A stretch of DNA of 26,578 bases from Fimenecus sp045594885 (GCA_045594885.1 JAZNZJ010000029.1:1-26578), one strand, 5' to 3'. Positions 14,145-22,367 are shown, counted from the stretch's first letter. The notes: generated by a model not told the origin, from the letters alone. Translations and numbers: made by a program.

Positions 14145-16025
14145 TTATTTTGGTCTGTAATTAGGAACAATTCTCTTTAAGAAAGAACGAACTTCTTCAG
14201 GCTCAAGACTTGCAATTGACTGAATATCTTTTTCAAGCTGTTCATCGTCAATCTGCAAAGGCTTTGTAACGAAAATCTTATCGTTACCCGTCTTCTGTCT
14301 TTCATCAAGTTCTTCCTCAAGTGAAAGTTCTTCATAAAGCTTTTCACCGGGGCGAAGTCCGGTAAACTGAATTTCAATATCCTTGTATGGCTCAAAACCT
14401 GAAAGTTTAATAAGATTTTCTGCAAGAGAAACAATCTTAACGGGTTCGCCCATATCAAGAACAAATATTTCGCCACCCTTTGCAAGACCACCTGCTTGTA
14501 CAACAAGCTGACTTGCTTCGGGAATTGTCATAAAGTAACGTGTAATGTCAGGGTGAGTAACTGTAATCGGACCACCCTGTTCAAGCTGTTCTTTGAAGAT
14601 TGGAATAACACTTCCGTTTGAACCGAGAACATTGCCAAAACGAACAGCAGCAAATTTTGTACCCTTTGTAATCTTGCTGAAATGCTGAATAACAATTTCA
14701 CATACACGTTTGGTTGCACCCATAACATTTGTCGGGTTAACAGCTTTATCAGTTGAAAGAAGAACAAAGTTCTTAACACCATATTCATTAGCACAGAATG
14801 CAGTATTATATGTACCTAAAATATTATTCTTAACCGCTTCATAAGGGCTATCTTCCATCAACGGCACGTGTTTGTGAGCGGCTGCGTGGAATACAGATGA
14901 AGGATGAAATTCTTCAAAAATTTCCTTTAATCTTCTAAGTTCACGTACAGAACCTATGCGGATTTCAATCTGAGGTGCACCGTGATATTGTCTGTCAAGG
15001 GAATTCTTGAGTGTGAATGCATTGTTTTCATATATATCAAAAATAACAATCTTTTCAGGATTATAACGTGCAATCTGACGGCAAAGTTCACTACCGATTG
15101 AACCGCCACCACCTGTAACAAGAACAGTTTCACCCGTAACATACTTGCAAACATCCGGGTCAAGTTTAACCTCAGGACGAGAAAGAAGGTCAAGAACATC
15201 AACCTTTTTAATTCTTTCTGTAACAGGCTTATTCTCATTACCTAATTCATCAATATTAGGTGCTCTCTTGAGTGTACAGCCTGTTGACATTGCAATTTCA
15301 AAAATTTCTTTTCTTCTTTCAGGTGTTGCTGTCGGAATACAATAGATTATTTCATTTACATCATATTTCTTAACAAGATTAGGAATATCATCAATTTTGC
15401 CCTTAACAGGAATACCACGTACTCTCATATTTTTCTTTGAATCGTCATCGTCAACGATTACAACAGGAGTACCTGACTTATAACCATTAAGCCCCATTTC
15501 AAACAAAACTGAGTTACCCATATCACCTGCGCCGATAATCATAATGCGTTTATTTGCATCTTTTCTCTTGCGTATTGAATCGGTTTTCAATGCATTATAA
15601 GCTCTATATAATGTTCTTAAGCCCACAGAGAAGAAGCATATAAACATAAATGCGTCAATATAAACAATCATCGGCATTACGTTGAACCATCTTTCAGTTC
15701 CTGCTGCAACACATGCCTTCATTCCTATATAGTCCGCTATCCAACACAATGCTGTGCCGACACCCGCACTGAACACTGCATTTACAAGCTCATAAAAGCC
15801 CATATATTTCCACATGTTGCTGTACAATCTGCGTATAAGGAATAAAGCAATATAAATTACAGTTACAAACACTATTCTTCTTGACATAAAAACAAAAATT
15901 TCCATATCAAAAGAAAACTGTCTGTGTAAAAACATAGATAAATAGTATGAACCATTTACAACTAAAATATCAAGGAATAGCAAGAGTATCTGATGGGGTT
16001 TTATAATCTCATATAACTTTTTCAA
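14145..16025 (-). CDS. Membrane-bound nucleoside-diphosphate-sugar 4,6-dehydratase (CapD/PglF/EpsC type)
   Basis: A 626-residue polysaccharide biosynthesis protein. Residues 1-140 hold four hydrophobic helices (ILLLFLDILVVNGSYYLSMF, IVFVTVIYIALFLI and two more). Residues 160-270 form a CoA-binding-like Rossmann domain with IIGAGDMG. The C-terminal SDR domain begins with VTGGGGSIGSE at about 303-313 and carries the STDKAVNPTNVMGATKR segment from 424, whose Thr-Asp-Lys and MxxxK are the catalytic set of UDP-GlcNAc 4,6-dehydratases. The likely product is a UDP-4-keto-6-deoxy sugar for capsule or glycoprotein glycans. The start is taken as TTG 16025, which has GAGG 8 bases upstream; the in-frame GTG at 16034 overlaps that SD. 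No other capsule genes are in the window. Confidence 0.93.
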   Translation of the reverse strand: MKKLYEIIKPHQILLLFLDILVVNGSYYLSMFLHRQFSFDMEIFVFMSRRIVFVTVIYIALFLIRRLYSNMWKYMGFYELVNAVFSAGVGTALCWIADYIGMKACVAAGTERWFNVMPMIVYIDAFMFICFFSVGLRTLYRAYNALKTDSIRKRKDANKRIMIIGAGDMGNSVLFEMGLNGYKSGTPVVIVDDDDSKKNMRVRGIPVKGKIDDIPNLVKKYDVNEIIYCIPTATPERRKEIFEIAMSTGCTLKRAPNIDELGNENKPVTERIKKVDVLDLLSRPEVKLDPDVCKYVTGETVLVTGGGGSIGSELCRQIARYNPEKIVIFDIYENNAFTLKNSLDRQYHGAPQIEIRIGSVRELRRLKEIFEEFHPSSVFHAAAHKHVPLMEDSPYEAVKNNILGTYNTAFCANEYGVKNFVLLSTDKAVNPTNVMGATKRVCEIVIQHFSKITKGTKFAAVRFGNVLGSNGSVIPIFKEQLEQGGPITVTHPDITRYFMTIPEASQLVVQAGGLAKGGEIFVLDMGEPVKIVSLAENLIKLSGFEPYKDIEIQFTGLRPGEKLYEELSLEEELDERQKTGNDKIFVTKPLQIDDEQLEKDIQSIASLEPEEVRSFLKRIVPNYRPK

Positions 16026-16063
16026 AAATAACACCTCACAAATGTATTCGTCATCAGTATATA

Positions 16064-16092
16064 ATTTTACTCCTATTATTCGTCATTGTCAA
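16064..16092 (-). promoter_or_regulatory. Promoter of the dehydratase-ilvE transcript
   Basis: On the - strand, TTGACA (16092-16087) and TAAAAT (16069-16064) are 17 bases apart, about 39 bases before the TTG start. Confidence 0.85.
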
Positions 16093-16132
16093 TGGAGAGT
16101 GTTGAAAATCCTATATAATATGTATTTTATTC

Positions 16133-16161
16133 TTTACATTAAATTGTAAAAATGGTAGAAT
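16133..16161 (+). promoter_or_regulatory. Promoter of the rightward 16200-20727 gene group
   Basis: TTTACA (16133-16138) and TAGAAT (16156-16161) have a 17-base spacer, 39 bases before the ATG at 16200. It is divergent from the dehydratase promoter. Confidence 0.75.
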
Positions 16162-16199
16162 TAGTTATATATTATGCTCGTTGAGGAGTGTTTTGGAAA

Positions 16200-16514
16200 A
16201 TGATAGGATTAGGAACGTGGACAGGCGATATTGAAACTTCAATGATTAGCGGTAATGCAATTGTTGAAATTACCGATAATAACGGCGAGTATGACTTTTC
16301 TGTCACCGTCCCCTCATTGAAAAAACTTCCCAATTTTAGAGTTTATGACATTAAAGAAAACGGAAATCAACTTTCGGGGAAGGCTGAAATTGACCTTATG
16401 GGCAAAATGACTGTGGACGTTTGTGTTGAAATCAACGGTGACACCTTCACGGGATATATTAAAGTGCCTTTCTTGGGGAAAATCGAAATTAAAAACGGCA
16501 GAAAAATCTCATAG
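16200..16514 (+). CDS. Small beta-rich protein of unknown function
   Basis: I do not recognise this 104-residue protein. It has no signal peptide or membrane helix. Alternating hydrophobic strands (AIVEITDNNGEYDFSVTV, MTVDVCVEINGDTFTGYIKV) suggest a small beta-barrel or sandwich. Part of the chain has internal similarity of the type 'G-x-A-x-I-x-(I/L)-x-G'. The frame could begin at GTG 16188, but GAGGAG then overlaps the start; ATG 16200 is 11 bases past GAGGAG and is preferred. It is the first gene after a good promoter. Its TAG stop falls within a dispersed palindromic repeat, so the last codons could have been altered by that element. Confidence 0.65.
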   Translation: MIGLGTWTGDIETSMISGNAIVEITDNNGEYDFSVTVPSLKKLPNFRVYDIKENGNQLSGKAEIDLMGKMTVDVCVEINGDTFTGYIKVPFLGKIEIKNGRKIS

Positions 16515-16536
16515 GGGCAGATATGTTTGTCCGTCC
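16510..16536 (+). repeat. Short palindromic repeat overlapping a stop codon
   Basis: Reads CATAGGGGCAGATATG followed by TTTGTCCGTCC. It is a near copy of the sequence at 5487-5462 on the - strand. The TAG of the preceding gene (16512-16514) is part of the repeat. Confidence 0.75.
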
Positions 16537-16556
16537 TTATTAAATCAGGTATATTT

Positions 16557-17708
16557 ATGAATAAAAAACATCAAATTTGTCCCCACGCAAAGAAATGTGG
16601 CGGCTGTCAGTTATTAAATCTTTCATATGAAGAACAACTAAGGCATAAACAAGTAAAAGCAATTCGACTTCTTGGCACATTTTGTCACGTTGAGGAAATT
16701 ATAGGAATGGAAAACCCATATAATTATCGCAACAAAGCTCAATATGCTTTTGGTCGTGGCAGAAACGGGCAGACCATTGCCGGTGTTTATCAATCATCAA
16801 CGCATAAAATTGTTGATATTGAAAAATGTATGCTCACCGACCCAAAGGCTGATGAAATTGCTAATACTGTCAAAAAGCTTCTTAAAAGTTTCAAGATGAA
16901 GCCTTATGACGAGGATACACGTCAAGGGTTTTTACGTCACGTGCTTGTTAAAACCGCATTTAAAAGCGGTGAGGTAATGGTGGTGCTTGTCACTGCCACA
17001 CCCCAATTCCCGTCAAAGCGTTCATTTATCAATGCACTTGTTGGCCGTCATCCCGAAATCACAACCATCGTACAAAATGTGAATAACAAATTCACAAGTA
17101 TGGTTTTAGGTGACAAAAGTGAAGTTCTTTACGGTGACGGTAAAATCACAGAAGAACTTTGCGGACTAAATTTCCGTATTTCACCAAAAGCATTTTATCA
17201 AATTAACCCTGTGCAAACAGAAATTCTTTACAATAAAGCACTTGAATATGCAGATTTTAAAGGCACGGAACGAATTATTGACGCCTATTGCGGTACGGGT
17301 ACAATCGGACTGATTGCAAGTAAAAATGTCAAAAGTGTTTTGGGCGTTGAAATCAATAAAGATGCTGTGCGTGATGCTAAAGAAAACGCAAAGCTTAACG
17401 GTATTGAAAATATTCGATTTTTCGCTGCCGATGCAGGCAAATTTATGGTTGATTTGGCAAATAACAACGAAAAAATCGACGCAGTAATAATGGACCCCGC
17501 CCGTGCGGGTAGTGATATTCCGTTTTTATCATCACTTGTAAAACTCAATCCAGAAAAAGTGGTTTATGTTAGTTGCAACCCCGAAACTCTCGCTAGAGAT
17601 TTGATGTATCTCTGCAAAAACGGATATAAAGTCAAAAAAATACAGCCCGTCGATATGTTTCCACATACTGACCATGTGGAGACAGTCTGTCTGCTGTCGA
17701 GAAAATAA
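16557..17708 (+). CDS. 23S rRNA (uracil-5-)-methyltransferase, TrmA/RlmCD family, lacking a TRAM domain
   Basis: Uses SAM to make 5-methyluridine in 23S rRNA (or possibly tRNA). The 383 residues start at ATG 16557 after a weak AGGT; the longer frame has no SD. Residues 8-17 (CPHAKKCGGC) plus Cys91 give the four cysteines of the family's 4Fe-4S cluster. RNKAQYAFGRG and RQGFLRHVLVK lie in the central domain. ISPKAFYQINP, DAYCGTGTIGL and MDPARAGSD are SAM/active-site motifs, and SCNPETLARDL holds the catalytic Cys. The N-terminal TRAM RNA-binding domain found in most Firmicutes RlmCD proteins (about 450 residues) is missing. Such short forms resemble E. coli RlmC. The exact target uridine cannot be told. 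Confidence 0.92.
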   Translation: MNKKHQICPHAKKCGGCQLLNLSYEEQLRHKQVKAIRLLGTFCHVEEIIGMENPYNYRNKAQYAFGRGRNGQTIAGVYQSSTHKIVDIEKCMLTDPKADEIANTVKKLLKSFKMKPYDEDTRQGFLRHVLVKTAFKSGEVMVVLVTATPQFPSKRSFINALVGRHPEITTIVQNVNNKFTSMVLGDKSEVLYGDGKITEELCGLNFRISPKAFYQINPVQTEILYNKALEYADFKGTERIIDAYCGTGTIGLIASKNVKSVLGVEINKDAVRDAKENAKLNGIENIRFFAADAGKFMVDLANNNEKIDAVIMDPARAGSDIPFLSSLVKLNPEKVVYVSCNPETLARDLMYLCKNGYKVKKIQPVDMFPHTDHVETVCLLSRK

Positions 17709-17723
17709 CATTAGGAGGAGATT

Positions 17724-18347
17724 ATGGCGAAAGAAATTCACCCAAAAGATACAACAAGAAATATGGCGTATGAACTTTGGATGAAAGCGCCAAATCCGAT
17801 GGTTACCCTTTTTAAGACTTTGGATGTAACCAATTTGGTAAAAGTCAGTAAGAAAAAGAATTTGAAGTTCAATATGCTTCTGGATTATTGCATTGGAAAA
17901 GCGGCTGTAAGTGTAAAAGAATTTTATATGCTTCCGGTCGGTGATAAACTTGTACAGTATGACACAATTGCAGTAAATACGATTGTGAAGAATAAGAATG
18001 ATGAAGTGAGTTCCTGCGATATTATGCAGATAGATGATTTAATTGCTTTTAATCATGAGTATTTGAGATACACAGCACAGGTTGCCCAAACTTGCCAAGA
18101 CAGAGATTTGTCTGAAGATAGCATGGTTATTGGCACATCAGCAATTATTGATACGGAAATTGATGGTGTTGTTGGTATGAATAGCGGTATTTTCAACAAT
18201 CCATTTATGTTCTGGGGAAAGTATAGAAAGAAATTATTTAGATACGAATTGCCAATTTCATTTCAATTCCACCATACGCAAATGGATGGAGCACATGCAG
18301 GAAGATTTTTATCAAATCTGCAAAAAGAGATTAATGGGCTGAAATAG
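17724..18347 (+). CDS. Chloramphenicol acetyltransferase-like (CAT family) acyltransferase
   Basis: The 207 residues have the CatA-type fold signature: FQFHHTQMDGAHAGRF near the C-terminus, with the catalytic His184 in His183-His184-x-x-x-Asp188-Gly189. A central segment, LKFNMLLDYCIGKA (47-60), aligns with the usual 'F-x-x-x-x-Y-x-x-x-K-A' of CAT proteins. True CatA enzymes have about 215 residues and a different N-terminus, so this is likely a chromosomal CAT-like acetyltransferase of unknown acceptor; resistance cannot be claimed. AGGAGG lies 7 bases before the ATG. It begins 15 bases after the methyltransferase. By eye its codon use (more AAG, AAT and GTA) looks different from its neighbours, and it is followed by relic DNA, so it may have arrived by transfer. 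Confidence 0.85.
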   Translation: MAKEIHPKDTTRNMAYELWMKAPNPMVTLFKTLDVTNLVKVSKKKNLKFNMLLDYCIGKAAVSVKEFYMLPVGDKLVQYDTIAVNTIVKNKNDEVSSCDIMQIDDLIAFNHEYLRYTAQVAQTCQDRDLSEDSMVIGTSAIIDTEIDGVVGMNSGIFNNPFMFWGKYRKKLFRYELPISFQFHHTQMDGAHAGRFLSNLQKEINGLK

Positions 18348-18408
18348 GTAACTAAGATTTGGTAAGAAAACTGATATTGTAGTGGATAAGTTCCCTACAA
18401 CAGACAGG

Positions 18409-18492
18409 GTGGATATGTTTCCGACAACCTATGTTAGCGATTCCATTGCTACCACCCATGTGGAATGTGTATGTTTAATCGAAAGGAAGTAA
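18409..18492 (+). pseudogene. Relic C-terminus of a second TrmA/RlmD-type rRNA methyltransferase
   Basis: Bases 18409-18492 translate as VDMFPTTYVSDSIATT, then HVECVCLIERK and a stop. This matches the last residues of the intact upstream methyltransferase (VDMFPHTDHVETVCLLSRK, stop) except for an insertion of about 10 residues after the VDMFP motif. No start, SAM motif or catalytic Cys precedes it. In frame upstream, only some 20 codons are open (RFGKKTDIVVDKFPTTDR), with a stop at about 18350. The DNA is clearly diverged from the intact gene, so it is not a fresh duplication. Its last bases (AAAGGAAG) now serve as the SD of the next gene. Bases 18348-18408 show nothing else I recognise. Confidence 0.75.
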
Positions 18493-18495
18493 AAT

Positions 18496-18894
18496 ATGGG
18501 ATTATTTAATTTCAAGAAAAAAGCACCTGTAACAGAAGAACAGAAAAAATTAGACTATTTATGGGAATTGTGGCGACTTGAAGAAGCCCCCGCACCATAC
18601 AGCACACTAATGACATACTATAAAGAAATTACAAAGGGTAGTCATATTTCATTCTTTCTCAATATTGCTTACTGTGGCGATGTTGAAAAAGCGGTAAACA
18701 AAATCGGTGACGCCTTACCGCAAATACTTAAAGATAATTTGCAGACTGCATATTCCCATTATCTTGTACTTATAAATGAAGAAAACGATGAAACCGAAAA
18801 TAAAATCCGTGAATGCGATAGAATTTTTGATGAAAACAAGCAGTTGATTACCGATATTCTTCAAGAATATGCAAACACATTGGAAGTCTATTAA
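18496..18894 (+). CDS. DUF4375/DMP19-like small protein
   Basis: A 132-residue soluble acidic protein. It begins MGLFNFKKKAP and carries a central helical segment PYSTLMTYYKEITKGSHISF (about 35-54), then a 'G-D-x-E-x-A' turn and an LPQILKDNLQTAY helix, ending in a long charged helix with ECDRIFDENKQLITDILQEYA. This order resembles DMP19/DUF4375 proteins, where 'E-(V/I)-x-N-G-G-x-x-x-(F/Y)-F-x-N' is usual; here the NGG is replaced by KGS. Function of that family is poorly known. The SD (AAAGGAAG) derives from the preceding relic. The gene ends 24 bases before the beta-galactosidase and probably shares its transcript. Confidence 0.65.
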   Translation: MGLFNFKKKAPVTEEQKKLDYLWELWRLEEAPAPYSTLMTYYKEITKGSHISFFLNIAYCGDVEKAVNKIGDALPQILKDNLQTAYSHYLVLINEENDETENKIRECDRIFDENKQLITDILQEYANTLEVY

Positions 18895-18918
18895 TTCCCA
18901 AAAAGGAGAACTAAATAT

Positions 18919-20727
18919 ATGTTTGAAATTAAAAACAAAGAATTTTATATGGATGGTAAACCCATTAAAATCTATTCAGGTGCTATGCACTATTTTCGCA
19001 CCGTGCCTGAATATTGGGAAGACAGACTCACAAAATTAAAACTCGCAGGTTTTAACACAGTTGAAACCTACACCTGTTGGAATCTTCACGAGCCAAAACC
19101 GGGGGAATTCCACTTTGACGGCATTCTTGATATTGAAAGATTTATCAAAACTGCTCAAAAGGTTGGTCTTTACTGCATTGTAAGACCCGGACCATATATC
19201 TGTGCTGAATGGGATTTCGGCGGACTTCCCGCATGGCTTTTAAAAGACAAGAATATGCAAATTCGTTGTATGTATCCCGATTTTCTTACTTGTATTGAAC
19301 GTTATTATAAAGAATTGCTTGGCAGGTTAAATCCGCTTTTAGAAACTAACGGCGGTAATATTATTGCAATGCAAGTTGAAAACGAATATGGCTCATACGG
19401 TAACGATAAAGATTATCTTCGTTTCGTTGAAAAGCTTACAAAGGATTGCGGAGTTGATGTTCCCCTTTTCACCTCTGACGGCAACTGGAAAAATATGCTT
19501 TCAGGCGGTTCATTGCCACATATCTATAAAGTTCTCAACTTTGGTTCACGTGCAAAAACTGCCTTTAACTGTTTAAAGGATTTCCCCAATGACGGGCCAA
19601 ATATGTGCGGTGAATTCTGGTGTGGTTGGTTTGACCACTGGAGAGATAGTCACCATACAAGAAAACCCGAATCAGTTGTAAAAGAAGTTCAAGAGTTCTT
19701 AGATTGCGGTGCAAGTTTCAATTTCTATATGTTCCACGGCGGAACTAATTTTGGTTTTAATGCAGGGGCAAACTTTAACCCCGGCAGTGCTTATGAGCCA
19801 ACCGTTACAAGTTATGACTACTGTGCGTTGCTTAATGAATGGGGCGACTACACCCCCGCTTATCACGCCGTGCGTGACCTTTTACATAAGCATCAAGGTT
19901 TAGAAAAGCAGGAGCTTTTACCATCACCAAAGCTACAGAATATTGGCAATGTATCACTTACTGAATCTGCAAGTCTTTTTGAAAATCTTAATGTAATCGG
20001 CGAAAAGCACCGTGTTCCCGTGCCAGAAAGTATGGAATATTTCGGACAGAATTTCGGTATGATTTACTATGAAACAGTTATTCGTGGTCACTATGACCCG
20101 ATTCCGTTGATGATTAGAAATGTTCACGATTTCGGCTTTGTTTATGTTGATGACAAGTACAAGAAGTTCATTGACCGTACAACTTACACTAAACCCGGCA
20201 AACTCTCACTTGGCTCAATCTTCAAGAAATTCACAAAAGACAGTCAGGACACAACAACAGCATTTATAGGCTCTGTTGATGGTGAAAAGAAAATCGGACT
20301 TCTTGTTGACACAATGGGTCGTGTTAATTACGGTGAAAAGATGATGGACCGCAAAGGCTTTTCTGACATCTACATCGCCAACCAACGTCAAATGGGCTAC
20401 GATGTATGGACTTTACCTCTCGATAACATTGACAAGCTTACATATAAACCCGCTGAAAGTTTCAACAAAGACAAAGGCGCTATGTTTTATAAAGGCACAT
20501 TCAAGGCTGACTCACAAGCTGACTGCTTTGTTCATCTTGATAATTTCGATAAGGGTTATGTATGGGTTAACGGCTTTAACCTCGGCAGATATTGGAAAGT
20601 TGGTCCACAAAAATCACTTTATCTACCCGGTTGTCTTTTGAAAGAAGAAAATGAAATTGTTGTTCTTGAAACAATGGGTATGAAAAAGCCCGAAATTACA
20701 ATTACAGATAAACACGATTTAGGATAA
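18919..20727 (+). CDS. Glycoside hydrolase family 35 beta-galactosidase, cytoplasmic
   Basis: Releases terminal beta-galactose from oligosaccharides or glycans. The 602 residues begin with the GH35 TIM barrel: FYMDGKPIKIYSGAMHYFR (9-27), WNLHEPKPGEFHF, RPGPYICAEWDFGGLPAWL (89-107). The acid/base is Glu156 in QVENEYGSYG and the nucleophile is Glu232 in GEFWCGWFDHW, followed by FNFYMFHGGTNFG. After about residue 330 come two beta-sandwich domains; the last carries HLDNFDKGYVWVNGFNLGRYW, the GH35 C-terminal jelly-roll signature. No signal peptide is present, so substrates must be imported; the GPH symporter at 23559-25082 is a possible but unproven importer. AAAAGGAG lies 8 bases before the ATG. 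Confidence 0.97.
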   Translation: MFEIKNKEFYMDGKPIKIYSGAMHYFRTVPEYWEDRLTKLKLAGFNTVETYTCWNLHEPKPGEFHFDGILDIERFIKTAQKVGLYCIVRPGPYICAEWDFGGLPAWLLKDKNMQIRCMYPDFLTCIERYYKELLGRLNPLLETNGGNIIAMQVENEYGSYGNDKDYLRFVEKLTKDCGVDVPLFTSDGNWKNMLSGGSLPHIYKVLNFGSRAKTAFNCLKDFPNDGPNMCGEFWCGWFDHWRDSHHTRKPESVVKEVQEFLDCGASFNFYMFHGGTNFGFNAGANFNPGSAYEPTVTSYDYCALLNEWGDYTPAYHAVRDLLHKHQGLEKQELLPSPKLQNIGNVSLTESASLFENLNVIGEKHRVPVPESMEYFGQNFGMIYYETVIRGHYDPIPLMIRNVHDFGFVYVDDKYKKFIDRTTYTKPGKLSLGSIFKKFTKDSQDTTTAFIGSVDGEKKIGLLVDTMGRVNYGEKMMDRKGFSDIYIANQRQMGYDVWTLPLDNIDKLTYKPAESFNKDKGAMFYKGTFKADSQADCFVHLDNFDKGYVWVNGFNLGRYWKVGPQKSLYLPGCLLKEENEIVVLETMGMKKPEITITDKHDLG

Positions 20728-20730
20728 AGA

Positions 20731-20770
20731 AAATTCCCCGATAAGAGCAAATCTTGTCGGGGAATTTTTT
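20731..20770. terminator. Terminator after the GH35 gene
   Basis: AAATTCCCCGATAAGA (20731-20746) pairs with TCTTGTCGGGGAATTT (20752-20767) through one T-G wobble, with a 5-base loop. The T-run is 20765-20770. It lies between convergent genes. Confidence 0.92.
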
Positions 20771-20774
20771 GCAT

Positions 20775-20804
20775 GGGTCGGCGGGGTCAAGACCCCGCCC
20801 TACC
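20775..20804. repeat. Palindromic repeat, GGCGGGGTC family, copy 1
   Basis: GGCGGGGTC (20780-20788), AA, GACCCCGCC (20791-20799), followed by CTACCG. The same core with the same CCTACCG flank occurs at 25458-25477, and a variant at 23530-23550. It starts 5 bases after the terminator T-run. Confidence 0.85.
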
Positions 20805-20818
20805 GCTATAATATTAAA

Positions 20819-21409
20819 TTATCCAAATATTTCTTTTTCTACCTCTGCACAAATGTAATGATATATCGCTAAATGATACTCCTGAATTTTATAGGTTTCG
20901 GTGGCGGGAACACAAATTGAAATTGTTCCTAAATCTTTAAGTTCCCCACCATCTTTACCCGTTAATACAATCGAGACTATATCTAAATCATTTGCAAGTC
21001 TTATAGCATTCACCACATTTTTTGAATTACCCGAGGTTGAAATTCCGATAATCAAATCACATTCATCTGCATAACCGTAAACTTGCTGGGCAAAAACCAT
21101 ATCCGCATCAATATCATTTGCTATTGCGGTCATAAGTCCTGTTTGACTATTGAGCGAAATTATAGGCAAAGCACCCTGCAACTTTTCACGCAAATCGGGT
21201 GAAATACGTTCATTGGTCACTTTGCGGGGCAGTTTGAAACTTTTCATCAATTCCCCAACAATATGCTCGGCATCACATGCACTACCGCCATTACCGAATA
21301 CCAAAGCCTTGTTTCCGCACTTGAAAGTGGCTGTCAATGCTCCGATTGCACTCCCTATGTCCCATTCACATTCCTTTAATTCGGGATAACACTCAAACAA
21401 ATCGCTCAT
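20819..21409 (-). CDS. Phosphoheptose isomerase-type SIS-domain protein (GmhA family)
   Basis: A 196-residue SIS protein; the GmhA family converts sedoheptulose-7-phosphate to heptose-7-phosphate. GNGGSACDAEH is at 39-49, and the zinc ligands of GmhA are all present with matching spacing: His49, Glu53, Gln176 and His184. ISTSGNSKNV is the second phosphate-binding loop. GTG 21418 is an alternative start, but ATG 21409 is 6 bases after AGAGGTG. It is one base away from the stop of the HAD gene, so the two are co-translated. In a Gram-positive cell a heptose would go to a surface glycan; the rest of that pathway is not in the window. Confidence 0.85.
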   Translation of the reverse strand: MSDLFECYPELKECEWDIGSAIGALTATFKCGNKALVFGNGGSACDAEHIVGELMKSFKLPRKVTNERISPDLREKLQGALPIISLNSQTGLMTAIANDIDADMVFAQQVYGYADECDLIIGISTSGNSKNVVNAIRLANDLDIVSIVLTGKDGGELKDLGTISICVPATETYKIQEYHLAIYHYICAEVEKEIFG

Positions 21410-21410
21410 T

Positions 21411-22337
21411 TTATTCACCTCTGAAAACCTTTAAAAATTCTTCGTTGCAAAAATCCTCAACAATTATATTTGTACCAAGTTTTTTATGTAACTCACGTTG
21501 AAATTCTGCATTTTCAGGTAATCGGCTCACCACAAATGCACCCATTTGCACACCTGCTTGAATTTCAGCCCTGCCATCACCCACAACAAGTACATTTTCA
21601 CCCGAAATGTTCAACTCATTTAAAAGTTTTTTCATAACCATATCTTTTGGCATTTTTTCAGTCCACGTTGAGCCGATAATATCCTCAACAATTTCGTCTT
21701 TGCCAATTTTATAGCCAAGGGCTTCTACTTCTTCGTGCATACCCATACCTTTTTCGACAACCGCACCCGTGACAAAATAATTCTTCACACCGTTGTTTTT
21801 TAGCATTCGCAAAAACTCCATTGAGCCTTTTATTCTGAATTCTTCGGGATTTTCTTTTGCTTTATTGAGGTTTTTATCCCTGCAATAGCCGTTAAGCACC
21901 GCTTCATAAAGTTTGAAAAGACGAGGTGTCTGAACTCTCAGCATTTCGTTCATTTCGTCGGTTTCGGGTAAATCGTCATAATATTCAATCCCGTTATTTA
22001 TGCGGTCAATGATTTGCGAATTAGTATTCAAATCACAATCGACTTTAATATTCCCCTCTTGCACGGCTCGGCGGATTGCCCATTCCATTTGAGTGAGTGC
22101 CGAAAGCCCCGCCGACTCAATGCAGAAGTTGTCAGTTTCGGGCAAATTTTCAGTCCCCGCAAGAGAAATGAGTCTTTGTATGTTTTTAACACTGTCAAAA
22201 TCTTCTGGCAAACCGTTTTTGATTACATCGTAAAGACAAATACTCATAACGGGTGGCCAGTCACGAATGAGCGAATGTGTGCCGTCAATATCGTGAAAAG
22301 CATATTTGATTGTATGATTTTCGCCAATTCTTAACAC
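21411..22337 (-). CDS. HAD-superfamily phosphatase with large cap
   Basis: The 308-residue protein has HAD motif I FHDIDGT (Asp16 nucleophile, Asp18), a cap of about 150 helical residues, motif II FVTGA with its Thr, a candidate motif III Lys in WTEKMPKD, and motif IV VLVVGDGRAEIQAG. This is a phosphoglycolate-phosphatase-like (C1 cap) arrangement, but the substrate is unknown. It is far longer than GmhB, so it should not be called heptose bisphosphatase by context. The start is GTG 22337 with GAGG 7 bases upstream, the only in-frame start before the nucleophile motif. It sits between an SDR and a GmhA-type isomerase in one direction, spacings 30 and 1 bases, so a small sugar-phosphate operon is likely. 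Confidence 0.85.
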   Translation of the reverse strand: MLRIGENHTIKYAFHDIDGTHSLIRDWPPVMSICLYDVIKNGLPEDFDSVKNIQRLISLAGTENLPETDNFCIESAGLSALTQMEWAIRRAVQEGNIKVDCDLNTNSQIIDRINNGIEYYDDLPETDEMNEMLRVQTPRLFKLYEAVLNGYCRDKNLNKAKENPEEFRIKGSMEFLRMLKNNGVKNYFVTGAVVEKGMGMHEEVEALGYKIGKDEIVEDIIGSTWTEKMPKDMVMKKLLNELNISGENVLVVGDGRAEIQAGVQMGAFVVSRLPENAEFQRELHKKLGTNIIVEDFCNEEFLKVFRGE

Positions 22338-22367
22338 AACTCCACCTCATTTTGCTCTTTGCATTTG

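Noticed and set aside
17724..18347. Calling this a chloramphenicol resistance gene
   Set aside because: Only the catalytic motif and fold are supported; the N-terminal half differs from CatA and many CAT-like proteins have other substrates.
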